Shown piece after piece: positions 1 to 7,551 of a DNA stretch of 64,000 bases. How positions within the stretch are numbered: the first letter of the stretch is position 1; the number at the start of each line of letters is the position of its first letter. A program made the position numbers and the translations under genes. The DNA lies in assembly GCA_028693165.1 (NCBI GenBank), contig JAQUVX010000021.1, positions 1 to 64,000 of the forward strand, written 5' to 3'. This stretch comes from Lachnospiraceae bacterium. GTDB lineage: Bacteria; Bacillota; Clostridia; Lachnospirales; Lachnospiraceae. Under the pieces are notes generated by a model. The model was not told the origin of the DNA, ran no database searches, and saw nothing but the letters and a program-made list of their open reading frames with translations.

Positions 1-207
1 TGCCCTGATAGCCCTGACCTGCCGGACGGTTGCCCTGATAGCCCTGGCCTGCCGGACGGTTGCCCTGATAGCCCTGACCTGCCGGACGGTTGCCCTGATA
101 GCCCTGACCCTGCGGACGGTTGCCCTGATAGCCCTGACCCTGCGGACGGTTGCCCTGATAGCCCTGACCCTGCGGACGGTTGCCCTGATAGCCCTGGCCC
201 TGCGGAC
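1..207 (-). repeat. Seven tandem 30-bp repeats inside infB
   Basis: Seven consecutive 30-bp units (1-30, 31-60, and so on) each begin TGCCCTGATAGCCCTG on the plus strand and differ at one to three bases. In the infB frame each encodes a ten-residue unit GQGYQGNRP followed by Q or A. The array reaches the window edge and probably continues. It is an in-frame coding minisatellite in the disordered IF-2 linker, not a CRISPR, because there are no spacers. Confidence 0.95.
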
Positions 208-730
208 GTGCCTGCTGAGTCGGTGCGGTATTCTGTGCTGCCGGAGTGCCCTGCGCTGCCGGTGCGGTGTTCGCCTGCTGCGGTACACTCTGTGCTGCCT
301 GTGGTCTTGCCGCCGGTGCGGCCTGCTGCGGTGCGGATGCACCCTGTGCTGCCGGTGCGGTGTTCGCCTGCTGCGGTGCCTGTGGCCTTGCCGCCGGTGC
401 TGTCTGCTGCGGTCTCTGCTGCTGCGGACGCTGCTGTGGAGGTCTCTGCTGGGAATTCTGCGGACGATAAACCGCCGCGATCTTCTTCTTCGGTGCCTCT
501 CCTGCTGCTGCCGGTGCATCCTCATGCTTTGCTGCCGGTGCCGCTTCTGTATGTTTCGGTGCTGCTGCCGGCTTTACTGCCGGTTCTGTGGAAACGTGCT
601 TTACCATCTTAATCTGATCCTCCGATACGTTGGAAGAGTGTGTTTTTACATTCTGATTTTCTTTCTGCAATATGTCCAGTACCTCTTTACTTGTCTTTCC
701 GAGCTCTTTCGCCAGTTCACTTACTCTCAT
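1..730 (-). CDS. infB: Translation initiation factor IF-2, N-terminal part (runs off the left edge)
   Basis: IF-2 brings initiator tRNA to the ribosome. Only the first 243 codons are in the window. The start MRVSELAKELGKTSKEVLDI is the classic IF2_N helical domain, and ATG at 730 has AGGAGGT-like sequence (GGAGGT) upstream. An Ala/Pro/Gln/Lys-rich linker follows, then tandem decapeptides of the type GQGYQGNRPQ up to the edge. The GTPase domains lie outside the window. The gene overlaps the end of ylxQ by 14 bp and is the last member seen of the rimP-nusA operon. The identity is secure from the N-domain and the gene order. Confidence 0.93.
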   Translation of the reverse strand, partial: MRVSELAKELGKTSKEVLDILQKENQNVKTHSSNVSEDQIKMVKHVSTEPAVKPAAAPKHTEAAPAAKHEDAPAAAGEAPKKKIAAVYRPQNSQQRPPQQRPQQQRPQQTAPAARPQAPQQANTAPAAQGASAPQQAAPAARPQAAQSVPQQANTAPAAQGTPAAQNTAPTQQARPQGQGYQGNRPQGQGYQGNRPQGQGYQGNRPQGQGYQGNRPAGQGYQGNRPAGQGYQGNRPAGQGYQG

Positions 731-1052
731 ACTCACTACCTCCGATTATATTCATTTGTTTCACGATTGCATTGGCGAGTCCGGCATCCACCACAGCCAG
801 GGAGACACGCATCTCCTTGCCCATGGCATGACCCAGTTCGTCTTTTCCACCAAAGTAACAGATTGGGACCTTATAGTAAGTACACATATTGGTAAACATC
901 TTTTTCGTATTATCCGATGCGTCCTCCGCGATAATGACCAGATGAGCCTTGCCATCCTTTACCGCATTCTCGGTCGAAAACTCTCCGCTCACCGTCTTTC
1001 TCGCCTTCGTCGAAAGGCCGATCAAATTCAGGATTTTCTGCTTATTCTCCAA
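717..1052 (-). CDS. ylxQ: YlxQ, L7Ae-family ribosomal/RNA-binding protein
   Basis: Small L7Ae/L30e-fold protein of 111 residues, the usual size for YlxQ, encoded between ylxR and infB as in other Firmicutes. Family features are the N-terminal LIGLSTKARK stretch and the later VVDAGLANAIVKQM. There is no ATG in the right place. The best start is TTG at 1052, preceded by AAGGAG about ten bases upstream, inside the end of ylxR (11-bp overlap). Extending upstream would add about 50 non-conserved residues. Translation is probably coupled to ylxR, and the end overlaps infB. Confidence 0.88.
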   Translation of the reverse strand: MENKQKILNLIGLSTKARKTVSGEFSTENAVKDGKAHLVIIAEDASDNTKKMFTNMCTYYKVPICYFGGKDELGHAMGKEMRVSLAVVDAGLANAIVKQMNIIGGSEYESK

Positions 1053-1314
1053 GCTGTTCCATCTCCTTTTCCAGAGTCTCATACACGTCTTTTGGAATAG
1101 CCATCTTAAAGGAGCGTTCCAGACCTCTGCTCTTGATCGCTTTCTTGAGACAATCCATGGAAGGGCAAACATAAGCGCCGCGTCCGTTCTTTCTGCCGGT
1201 AGCATCCAGCACGAATTCTCCCTCCGGTGTCTTCAATATGCGCATCATCTCTTTTTTGTTCTTCATCTCACCGCAGCCAATACACTGCCGCTGTGGAAAT
1301 TTTTTGGTAGTCAC
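1042..1314 (-). CDS. ylxR: YlxR family RNA-binding protein (RNase P modulator RnpM)
   Basis: 90-residue DUF448 protein. It carries the conserved RQCIGCGEMKNKKEM start motif and the GRKNGRGAYVCPSMDCL segment typical of YlxR. YlxR of Bacillus binds RNA and has been linked to RNase P control, giving the name RnpM. It is the third gene of the rimP-nusA-ylxR-ylxQ-infB operon and overlaps ylxQ. The four cysteines of the two CxxC-like pairs are present. Confidence 0.93.
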   Translation of the reverse strand: MTTKKFPQRQCIGCGEMKNKKEMMRILKTPEGEFVLDATGRKNGRGAYVCPSMDCLKKAIKSRGLERSFKMAIPKDVYETLEKEMEQLGE

Positions 1315-1351
1315 CAGTCACTCACATCCTATCTGTTCATTGGTTCATGTT

Positions 1352-2515
1352 TTATGCTTCTTCGCCGGATAAATCGGTCGGGTAGTCCTCCTGTGGTGCG
1401 GAGATTTCAAAATCAGCCGGAAGCTCGTCATAAACGCCTTCCTCCTGATAGTCGATGCCCATCTTCTCGAACAGGCCCTGTTCTCTTGCCTGGGTCTCGC
1501 TCTTGATGTCGATCTTGTAGCCGGTCAGTCTTGCTGCCAGTCTTGCATTCTGACCCTCTTTACCGATGGCCAGAGACAGCTGATAATCCGGAACGATGAC
1601 CTGCGCCTCGCGCGCGTCCTCATCTGCAACCACGCAGATGACCTTCGCCGGGCTCAGTGCATTCTCGATCAGGAATGCAGGGTTGTCATCCCAGATGATG
1701 ATGTCGATCTTTTCCCCACGCAGTTCGTTGACAATGGAATTCACGCGTGCGCCGTTCATACCGACACATGCGCCTACCGGGTCAACATTCGCGTCGTTGG
1801 ACCATACCGCAATCTTGGTACGGGAGCCGGCTTCTCTTGCGATTGCCTTGATCTCCACAATGCCCTCTTTCACCTCGGTCACTTCTTCTTCAAACAGACG
1901 CTTCACCAGATCCGGGTGGGTTCTGGATACGGAGATACGTGGTCCCTTCGGAGCATCCTTGACTTCCAGCACATAAACCTTGACGCGCTCGGTCGGTTTG
2001 AATACCTCGCCCTTCACCTGCTCTGCTTCATTCAAAATGGCGTCCACCTTACCCAGGTTGATGCTGACATTCTTGCCCAGATAACGCTGCACAATACCTG
2101 TCACCAGATCCTTCTCTTTGCGGTACCACTCGTTGAACTGCATGTTGCGCTCTTCCTCGCGGATCTTCTGCAGGATGACGTTCTTTGCGTTCTGCGTTGC
2201 GATACGGCCAAAGGACTTCGACTCGATCGGGTTCTGCACCAGATCACCGATATCGTACTTCGGGTCCTTCATCTTCGCTTCGGCCAGACTGATCTGCATA
2301 ACCGGATCTTCCACCTCCTCGACAACCTCTTTCTCCGCATAGACAGAGAAATCGCCGGTCTCCGGGTTGATGACCACCTTCACATTGTCAGCCTTGCCAA
2401 AATGGTTCTTGCACGCGGTCAGCAGAGAATTTTCAATGGCTTCCAGCAGTGTTGCCTTGCTGATGTTTTTCTCCTTCTCCAGCAGGTCCAGTGCTTCGAT
2501 TAATTCCTTGTTCAT
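1352..2515 (-). CDS. nusA: Transcription termination/antitermination factor NusA
   Basis: 387-residue NusA, which binds RNA polymerase and nascent RNA to control pausing and termination. The NusA N-terminal domain starts at MNKELIEALDLLEKEKNISK. An S1 domain lies around 135-205 (GIVQRYLGKNVSINLGKVDA), followed by two KH domains with VGACVGMNGARVNSIVNELR and LAIGKEGQNARLAARLTGYK. The short C-terminus without acidic repeats is normal for Firmicutes. The gene sits 22 bp downstream of rimP in one operon. Confidence 0.97.
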   Translation of the reverse strand: MNKELIEALDLLEKEKNISKATLLEAIENSLLTACKNHFGKADNVKVVINPETGDFSVYAEKEVVEEVEDPVMQISLAEAKMKDPKYDIGDLVQNPIESKSFGRIATQNAKNVILQKIREEERNMQFNEWYRKEKDLVTGIVQRYLGKNVSINLGKVDAILNEAEQVKGEVFKPTERVKVYVLEVKDAPKGPRISVSRTHPDLVKRLFEEEVTEVKEGIVEIKAIAREAGSRTKIAVWSNDANVDPVGACVGMNGARVNSIVNELRGEKIDIIIWDDNPAFLIENALSPAKVICVVADEDAREAQVIVPDYQLSLAIGKEGQNARLAARLTGYKIDIKSETQAREQGLFEKMGIDYQEEGVYDELPADFEISAPQEDYPTDLSGEEA

Positions 2516-2537
2516 GATTTATCCTCCTAAAAATCCT

Positions 2538-3005
2538 TTAAAAATCAAATGCCAGACGAATCAGTGCGATCTCCGCCCGTGTAAATACTTCCTCGGTCCC
2601 ATCCTCAAGTACGATGGTCACCGTCTCCTTGTCATACGCTTTCAGAACTCCCGCGAACTCCTTCTGCTTGTTGCGCGCCTTGTAAAGGCGAACCTCCACA
2701 TCGTCTCCGAGACTTCTCGCAAAGTCCTTCTCCTTCTTCAGCGGACGGCCCAGCCCCGGGGAACTGACTTCCATAATGTAGCTGTCCTCGATGAAATCAT
2801 TCTTATCCAGCCATTCGCTCAGCATACGGCTGACCACTTCACAGTCATCCACCGTGATGCCGCCTTCCTTATCGATATAAGCCCGCAGATACCAGTTGCC
2901 GGCCTCCTTCACATATTCCACATCCACCAGTTCAAACTGGCGTTCCTCCAGAATCGGAAGCAGGAACTGTTCGGTCCTCGATTCATAATCTTCTCTTCTT
3001 GTCAT
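2538..3005 (-). CDS. rimP: Ribosome maturation factor RimP
   Basis: 155-residue RimP (YlxS/DUF150), needed for 30S subunit maturation. Diagnostic segments are FELVDVEYVKEAGNWYLRAY, the DCEVVSRMLSEWLD helix and YIMEVSSPGLGRPLKKEKDF. It is the first gene of the operon that continues through infB. The start at 3005 gives the usual RimP length, with a GAGAGGTGATGAC ribosome-site region in front. Confidence 0.96.
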   Translation of the reverse strand: MTRREDYESRTEQFLLPILEERQFELVDVEYVKEAGNWYLRAYIDKEGGITVDDCEVVSRMLSEWLDKNDFIEDSYIMEVSSPGLGRPLKKEKDFARSLGDDVEVRLYKARNKQKEFAGVLKAYDKETVTIVLEDGTEEVFTRAEIALIRLAFDF

Positions 3006-3085
3006 GTCATCACCTCTCTCGCGTCACATTCTGACAATCCGGCAAATCCTCTTCTGATACCGTAATTTGCCCCTGACATAAAAGT

Positions 3086-3110
3086 AAGAGTGGACGTGAA
3101 GCCCACTCTT
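3086..3110 (-). promoter_or_regulatory. Leader hairpin upstream of rimP
   Basis: An 8-bp perfect inverted repeat (AAGAGTGG / CCACTCTT, 9-nt loop) lies in the untranslated leader between the promoter at 3141-3169 and rimP. On the minus strand it is followed by ACTTTTATG, a weak U-tract. It may be an attenuator or an RNA-protein binding hairpin; the role is inferred only from position. Confidence 0.5.
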
Positions 3111-3140
3111 TATTAGTCATACTATCATGTTATCGTATGT

Positions 3141-3169
3141 ATTATAGCACCGGAATATGTGAAATGCAA
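3141..3169 (-). promoter_or_regulatory. Promoter of the rimP-nusA-infB operon
   Basis: On the minus strand a -35 TTGCAT (3169-3164) and a perfect -10 TATAAT (3146-3141) are separated by 17 bp. It is the only strong promoter-like sequence between the MBL gene and rimP and leaves a leader of about 130 nt. Confidence 0.75.
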
Positions 3170-3195
3170 GCCATTTCCTGTAAAAAGTACGTTAT

Positions 3196-4203
3196 TTACA
3201 TGTTTGCACACCAGTAAAGGATGCCATTTCGTTCCGTCCGCTCGATAAATCCCTCCCCGTACAGATATTCCAGACAGGAAAAGGTCTTGATCCAGATCAT
3301 CGTACAGGAAAAGAAATGCCGGTAATCCGGCGGACCGGAACTTCGTCCATAGGCACGCACGCCGACATCGCGGGTCGTCATCCAGGTTCCCTGCTCCTCC
3401 AGCACACGTTTCATAATCGCGCATTTGTCCATATAGCTGAAAATGATCCGGTTGGCCTCCTTCTCGATGTCTTCGATCGGGCCGTAATGCGCCGGGAAAT
3501 AATGGCAGTCCTTATACTTATGCTTCATCTGATCCAGCGTTTCCAGATAGCTTTTCAGCATTCCCAGGTTTTTCTGCTGACTCCCCACGTTCGGAACGAT
3601 GCCGACTAGCATCTGGTCTCCGCAGAAAAGCAGCCGCTTCGCCGGCTCGTAAAGCCCGCACTGCCCATAGGTGTGCCCCTTCAGCGAGATCACCTCAAAA
3701 TGGAATTCTCCATATTCGAGTATCGTGCCCGGCGGTGCCGGAATAAAATCAAAATCCTTCTGCGGCCCCAGCTCCCGGTAAGCGCGTGATGTATAATCCA
3801 TGACGGCGCGGTAAACCTCCGGCGTGTCGCTCTCCGTCACCCCGACCGTGCGCAGGCTCTCCACCCGCGTCTGCTCATCCGACAGATAGCAGTGCAGCAG
3901 ATCCGTGCGCCGCCGCACCTCCTCCGGATTCATGAAGACCCGTGCGCCGCGCGCCGCCAGCGTCGCCACCAGCCCGGTATGGTCCGGATGATCATGGGTG
4001 ATAAAGATATCCAAATTCTCACAGGATATCTCCAGATCCTTTAACATCCGGTCGACAAACTCCAGATCCTGCTCACAGCGCGTCGAAGTATCCACCATCA
4101 GGCTGCGTCCCGGCTGCTTCACCACCAAAAGGTTGCGGGGAATCGAATGCTGTCCCGGATATTTGATTGTCTGCTGAAATACGTTCTGGCAAAGTTCTTC
4201 CAT
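3196..4203 (-). CDS. MBL-fold metallohydrolase
   Basis: 335-residue metallo-beta-lactamase-fold hydrolase. The metal motif THDHPDHTG is at about residues 109-117, with later ligands in GHTYGQCGLY, CGDQ and FPAHYG. The C-terminal 60 residues are extra and look like a small helical or winged domain, as in other LACTB2/glyoxalase-II-like proteins of Clostridia. No signal peptide is seen, so it is cytoplasmic. The substrate cannot be read from the sequence. It is transcribed alone from the promoter at 4230-4258, convergent with nothing and divergent from the ABC ATPase gene. Confidence 0.85.
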   Translation of the reverse strand: MEELCQNVFQQTIKYPGQHSIPRNLLVVKQPGRSLMVDTSTRCEQDLEFVDRMLKDLEISCENLDIFITHDHPDHTGLVATLAARGARVFMNPEEVRRRTDLLHCYLSDEQTRVESLRTVGVTESDTPEVYRAVMDYTSRAYRELGPQKDFDFIPAPPGTILEYGEFHFEVISLKGHTYGQCGLYEPAKRLLFCGDQMLVGIVPNVGSQQKNLGMLKSYLETLDQMKHKYKDCHYFPAHYGPIEDIEKEANRIIFSYMDKCAIMKRVLEEQGTWMTTRDVGVRAYGRSSGPPDYRHFFSCTMIWIKTFSCLEYLYGEGFIERTERNGILYWCANM

Positions 4204-4229
4204 AAATGTCCCCTTTTCTCCTGACCTCT

Positions 4230-4258
4230 ATTGTAGAGATTTCCCAGATAATTGTCAA
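4230..4258 (-). promoter_or_regulatory. Promoter of the MBL hydrolase gene
   Basis: On the minus strand a perfect -35 TTGACA (4258-4253), a 17-bp spacer and a -10 TACAAT (4235-4230) lie 27 bp upstream of the start codon. Confidence 0.8.
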
Positions 4259-4319
4259 ATGATTTCCGGAACGAAAATCAGCGCCGATCCGTCAGGTACA
4301 TCCGCCCGCTTCCAATCAT

Positions 4320-4338
4320 AGGTTATTATATGTAACCT
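4320..4338. promoter_or_regulatory. Palindrome upstream of the ABC ATPase gene
   Basis: AGGTTA-TTATATG-TAACCT, six-base arms with a 7-bp A/T centre, ends just before the ribosome site (AGGAGG) of the ATPase gene. It overlaps a likely -10 region and could be an operator. The binding protein is unknown. Confidence 0.4.
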
Positions 4339-4354
4339 GTTAGGAGGTCCGTCC

Positions 4355-5119
4355 ATGAAACCCAAACTTGAGGCACGTGGGGTCAGCTATTCTTATCATT
4401 CTATGGAAGGTGAAACCCCGGCCCTTTCCAATATATCCTTTACCGTTATGACCGGAGAATTTCTTGCTGTTGTCGGACCATCCGGCTGCGGAAAATCCAC
4501 CCTGCTCTCCCTGCTCTCCGGGCTTCTGCTTCCGGAAGAAGGCATGATTCTCATCGACGGTGTTCCCATCCGCGAATCCGGCGCAAGCATCGGCTACATG
4601 CTGCAGCGCGACCACCTCTTTGAGTGGAGAACGATCTACGGAAACGTCTCCCTCGGACTCGAAATCCAGAAAAAGCTGGACGCCGACGCAAAGGCCGGTC
4701 TTTCCGAAATGCTGCAAACCTACGGTCTTTCCGGCTTTGAGGCCGCCCGCCCTTCTGAACTGTCCGGCGGCATGCGCCAGCGCGCCGCCCTGATTCGCAC
4801 ACTGGCTCTCGAACCGGATCTTCTGCTTTTAGACGAGCCCTTCTCCGCCCTGGATTATCAGACCCGGCTCACCGTCTGCGACGACATCAGCAGCATCATC
4901 CGCAGCACCGGCAAAACAGCAATCCTGATTACCCACGATCTGTCGGAGGCCATCAGCGCCGCCGACCGCATCCTCGTCCTCTCCTCCCGCCCCGGCACGG
5001 TCAAAGCTGCCTACCCGATTCACTTTGAACCGCAGTTTGACAGCCCCCTCAAGCGCCGGAACGCACCGGAATTTCCGCTATATTTTAATGAGGTGTGGGA
5101 GGCACTGCAGGGGGAATAA
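4355..5119 (+). CDS. ABC transporter ATP-binding protein, nitrate/sulfonate/taurine (SsuB/TauB) type
   Basis: 254-residue ATPase of a substrate importer. The Walker A is GPSGCGKSTLL, the Q-loop is in MLQRDHLFEW, the signature is LSGGMRQRAALIRTLALEPD, the Walker B is LLLLDEPFSALD and the switch is TH. Sequence style and length fit the SsuB/TauB/NrtD group, which pairs with SsuC-type permeases and periplasmic lipoproteins. No partner genes are adjacent. The only SsuC-type permease in the window is the split gene at 17.0 and 50.9-51.7 kb, so this ATPase may be an orphan. The start has AGGAGG seven bases upstream. It is followed by repeat R1. Confidence 0.88.
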   Translation: MKPKLEARGVSYSYHSMEGETPALSNISFTVMTGEFLAVVGPSGCGKSTLLSLLSGLLLPEEGMILIDGVPIRESGASIGYMLQRDHLFEWRTIYGNVSLGLEIQKKLDADAKAGLSEMLQTYGLSGFEAARPSELSGGMRQRAALIRTLALEPDLLLLDEPFSALDYQTRLTVCDDISSIIRSTGKTAILITHDLSEAISAADRILVLSSRPGTVKAAYPIHFEPQFDSPLKRRNAPEFPLYFNEVWEALQGE

Positions 5120-5160
5120 AATCCGTATAAATAACGAACTTATTTTACAGCCCCCTTCTA

Positions 5161-5410
5161 TTTCATTTTTGGATCATTTTGCCGACTGGATATGCACTGT
5201 CGCCCAACCGACGCCCAAGCGCCACTCTTTTGGTAATTAAGAAGAAAATCAAGCCGCAATTACCAAAAGCTTACCCAAATCAAGCTAAAAACCCATAGGA
5301 AATCCACAGTTTTGGTAGCCGGATGCCATTATGGCGCCCAGCTACCAAAAATATGATGAAATTTTGGTAGCTGGGCCTAAATACGGAGGAAAATTACCAA
5401 AAAGGCCGAT
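5161..5410 (+). repeat. Structured non-coding repeat, copy R1 (three tandem hairpins)
   Basis: The stretch between the ATPase and the esterase (5120-5615) has no convincing gene. 5161-5410 matches the reverse complement of 50624-50917 along its length, by eye roughly three quarters identical with one gap. It contains three hairpins bounded by TTTTGGTA and TACCAAAA. They are at 5228-5268 (TTTTGGTAATT / AATTACCAAAA), 5310-5350 (TTTTGGTAGC / GCTACCAAAA) and 5362-5402. The flank starts TTTCATTTTTGGATCATTTT and GGATATGCA. No open frame is shared, so this is an RNA-like or non-autonomous mobile element. The remaining 5411-5615 holds nothing I recognise. Confidence 0.8.
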
Positions 5411-5615
5411 GAAAGGACGATATTTGACCGAAAAACAGATGGAATTTTGTAATTGACGATGTGAAATTGCGGAAATCACCAAAAGGGTAATGGTCGCAGT
5501 ATAGAGCGGCGACGCAGGTATCCGGCAGTTCCGGGGAGAAAAGCGGGTGCGGAGTGATTCGGATGGTGTGAAAGAATAGAGGGCGAAACATAATGGCGCA
5601 CCTTCCGCGCTTTTC

Positions 5616-6743
5616 TCACTTCAGCTTCTTATCTGCAAAATCCAAAAACTGTATCCAATCATACATGTCCATGTCGTGATTACCGGTAGTCAGATGATAC
5701 CCCATACATCCTTCATGCAGCGGATGTTCCGGTTTCGGTGGTTCTGTTTTTGTAATCCCCTGTTTTCCCAAAAGCCGGTATACCGGCGCTGCCTGCACAA
5801 GACTTTCAAACTGCCCCTGCGGATCTGCCCATTTATCAAAGGTTCTTGAGGTTGTATAGAGCAGGCGCGGCGCAATCAGACTCAGCAGCATATGCTGATC
5901 CATCGGCATATCCTCTTCGTGACCCGCATACCGCTGATAGTTTTTGCAGAACCAATACGGAAATCTTCCCGTAATATCCGCAATGCACTCACCATGGGAC
6001 TGCCTTGCCAGCGCATCACCGGAATTACCTGCACAGCTGCTGACCGCCATAGCAAACCGTTCATCCTGTGCCGCCGTCCACATGGCCGTCTTCCCACCTC
6101 TCGAATGGCCGACCACAGCTACCTTATGCGCATCAATGAGCGGCTCCTGCTCAAAATAATCCATCATTTTGCTTGCCCCCCAGGACCAGGCACTCAAAGT
6201 CCCCCATGTATCATCCGGACGGTTGTTCACGTATTCCGGAAACAGCTTATGTACGCCAGTCGTAAACCCCTCATCATAATCTGCAGCAATATTCTGCGTC
6301 AGGATCACAGCGGCCGCATATCCTTTCGAAACGATCATTTCAGCAGGCCAGAACGGGCTTAAGAAATGTCTGGCCGGGTCCCCGTCCCGGATCCCGCGAT
6401 TGCAGATCGTCAAAAAGCAGGGAACCGGCTTTGCTGCATCTGCTGGAATAAACACCACACCAGTAAAGCTAAAATGAATTCCATTTCGCACTGCGGTGAT
6501 TTCCACCGTGTTTCGAATTGCCTGAAAATCCATCGTGTTCTTATCGCAACGGCTGTCAACCACACGGATGTCAACTGCCACATCAGACATGTCCGGCATA
6601 CATCCATATTCTTCTTCACAAAATAGACCAAGAATCTCCGGCCTGCGCTTTTTATACCATGTTTCTGCATCTTCTACCGGTGTTCCGTCCAGACACGTAA
6701 ACACATTCGGAAGCCTTCTTCCGCACTCTTTTGCTCGATCCAT
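5616..6743 (-). CDS. CE15-like glucuronoyl/acetylxylan esterase family alpha/beta hydrolase
   Basis: 375-residue alpha/beta hydrolase. The nucleophile motif is VGHSRGGKTAMW with DERF following, the pattern of bacterial CE15 (glucuronoyl esterase) relatives. A late histidine is available in TTGNHDMDMYDW. There is no signal peptide, so it would act on imported, already shortened substrate. It is the last gene of a minus-strand cluster with an AraC-type response regulator (adjacent, one base apart), sensor kinase and sugar ABC importer, which suggests uptake of uronate-bearing hemicellulose fragments. The exact ester substrate is inference. Confidence 0.75.
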   Translation of the reverse strand: MDRAKECGRRLPNVFTCLDGTPVEDAETWYKKRRPEILGLFCEEEYGCMPDMSDVAVDIRVVDSRCDKNTMDFQAIRNTVEITAVRNGIHFSFTGVVFIPADAAKPVPCFLTICNRGIRDGDPARHFLSPFWPAEMIVSKGYAAAVILTQNIAADYDEGFTTGVHKLFPEYVNNRPDDTWGTLSAWSWGASKMMDYFEQEPLIDAHKVAVVGHSRGGKTAMWTAAQDERFAMAVSSCAGNSGDALARQSHGECIADITGRFPYWFCKNYQRYAGHEEDMPMDQHMLLSLIAPRLLYTTSRTFDKWADPQGQFESLVQAAPVYRLLGKQGITKTEPPKPEHPLHEGCMGYHLTTGNHDMDMYDWIQFLDFADKKLK

Positions 6744-7544
6744 TTACTCCCTGCCTCCTAATTCTTTTTCTGTTTTTCTGCTTTGTTTTTCATCACTCGG
6801 AGAATAACCATAAATCTTTTTAAATACCTGAAAAAAATATGCATAATCATGATATCCCAACATATTTGCCACCTCATATACCCGATGTTTGGGATTTCGA
6901 AGAAGAGCTCTTGCCTTACACATCTTCGCCAATGTCGCGTAACTGGAAAATCCGATTCCAGTTTCCCGCTTAAAACATTTGCTTAGATGAGAACCGGACA
7001 CAGAAAGTTCCTGTCCCATCTGGGATAGGGAAATATTATCTCCCATGTGATTATCGATGTATCGAATTGCGCTCTGTACCATATAGGAATATTCCGGAAG
7101 TTTTTCCCGCACCGCTGCCAGCTGCATTTCCTGTTCTCCAAACGGTACGTCGGCCTTTCCGACGCGGGGAATCGACGCGATAACCTTCTTCAACGCGCTC
7201 TCCAATTCCTGCACCATGACGGGCTTAGATAAGAAATCCGACACGCCAAGGCGAATGGCCTGCCTCGCGTACTCAAATTCATTGTAGCCGGAAATCACGA
7301 TAAACCGACTCGTTTCACCTGCATTCCGACTTAGCATCTCCTGAATCATTTCCAAGCCATTATACCCTGGCATACGAATGTCAGTAATCACAATATCGGG
7401 TTTTTCATTTGTCAGCAGCTTCAGTCCATCAATTCCATTAAACGCAGTTCCAATGACTTGACATCCAAGCAGTTCCCAGTCCGTCGACTCTACAATCGCC
7501 TGTACGGCAATGCGATTATCATCAATCACTGCCACTGTATACAT
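6744..7544 (-). CDS. YesN-type response regulator (REC + AraC DNA-binding domain)
   Basis: 266-residue regulator. The N-terminal receiver has the phosphoacceptor in IVITDIRMPG and the conserved Lys in SKPV. The C-terminal AraC/XylS double HTH runs from about residue 155 (AIRYIDNHMGDNISLSQMGQ to YFFQVFKKIYGYSPSDEK). It pairs with the sensor kinase immediately upstream (7-bp gap) and most likely activates the ABC importer and esterase genes around it. Confidence 0.92.
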   Translation of the reverse strand: MYTVAVIDDNRIAVQAIVESTDWELLGCQVIGTAFNGIDGLKLLTNEKPDIVITDIRMPGYNGLEMIQEMLSRNAGETSRFIVISGYNEFEYARQAIRLGVSDFLSKPVMVQELESALKKVIASIPRVGKADVPFGEQEMQLAAVREKLPEYSYMVQSAIRYIDNHMGDNISLSQMGQELSVSGSHLSKCFKRETGIGFSSYATLAKMCKARALLRNPKHRVYEVANMLGYHDYAYFFQVFKKIYGYSPSDEKQSRKTEKELGGRE

Positions 7545-7551
7545 TTCTGAT

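Noticed and set aside
1-207. Regular 30-bp repeats as a CRISPR array
   Set aside because: Units are back to back without spacers and encode in-frame decapeptides of infB.
208-895. Plus-strand open frames opposite infB and ylxQ
   Set aside because: They are antisense shadows of a GC-rich repetitive coding region; their Cys/Leu/Pro-rich products match no family.
5394-5591. 65-codon minus-strand frame downstream of the esterase
   Set aside because: No ribosome site, composition unlike a protein, and it overlaps the end of the R1 element.
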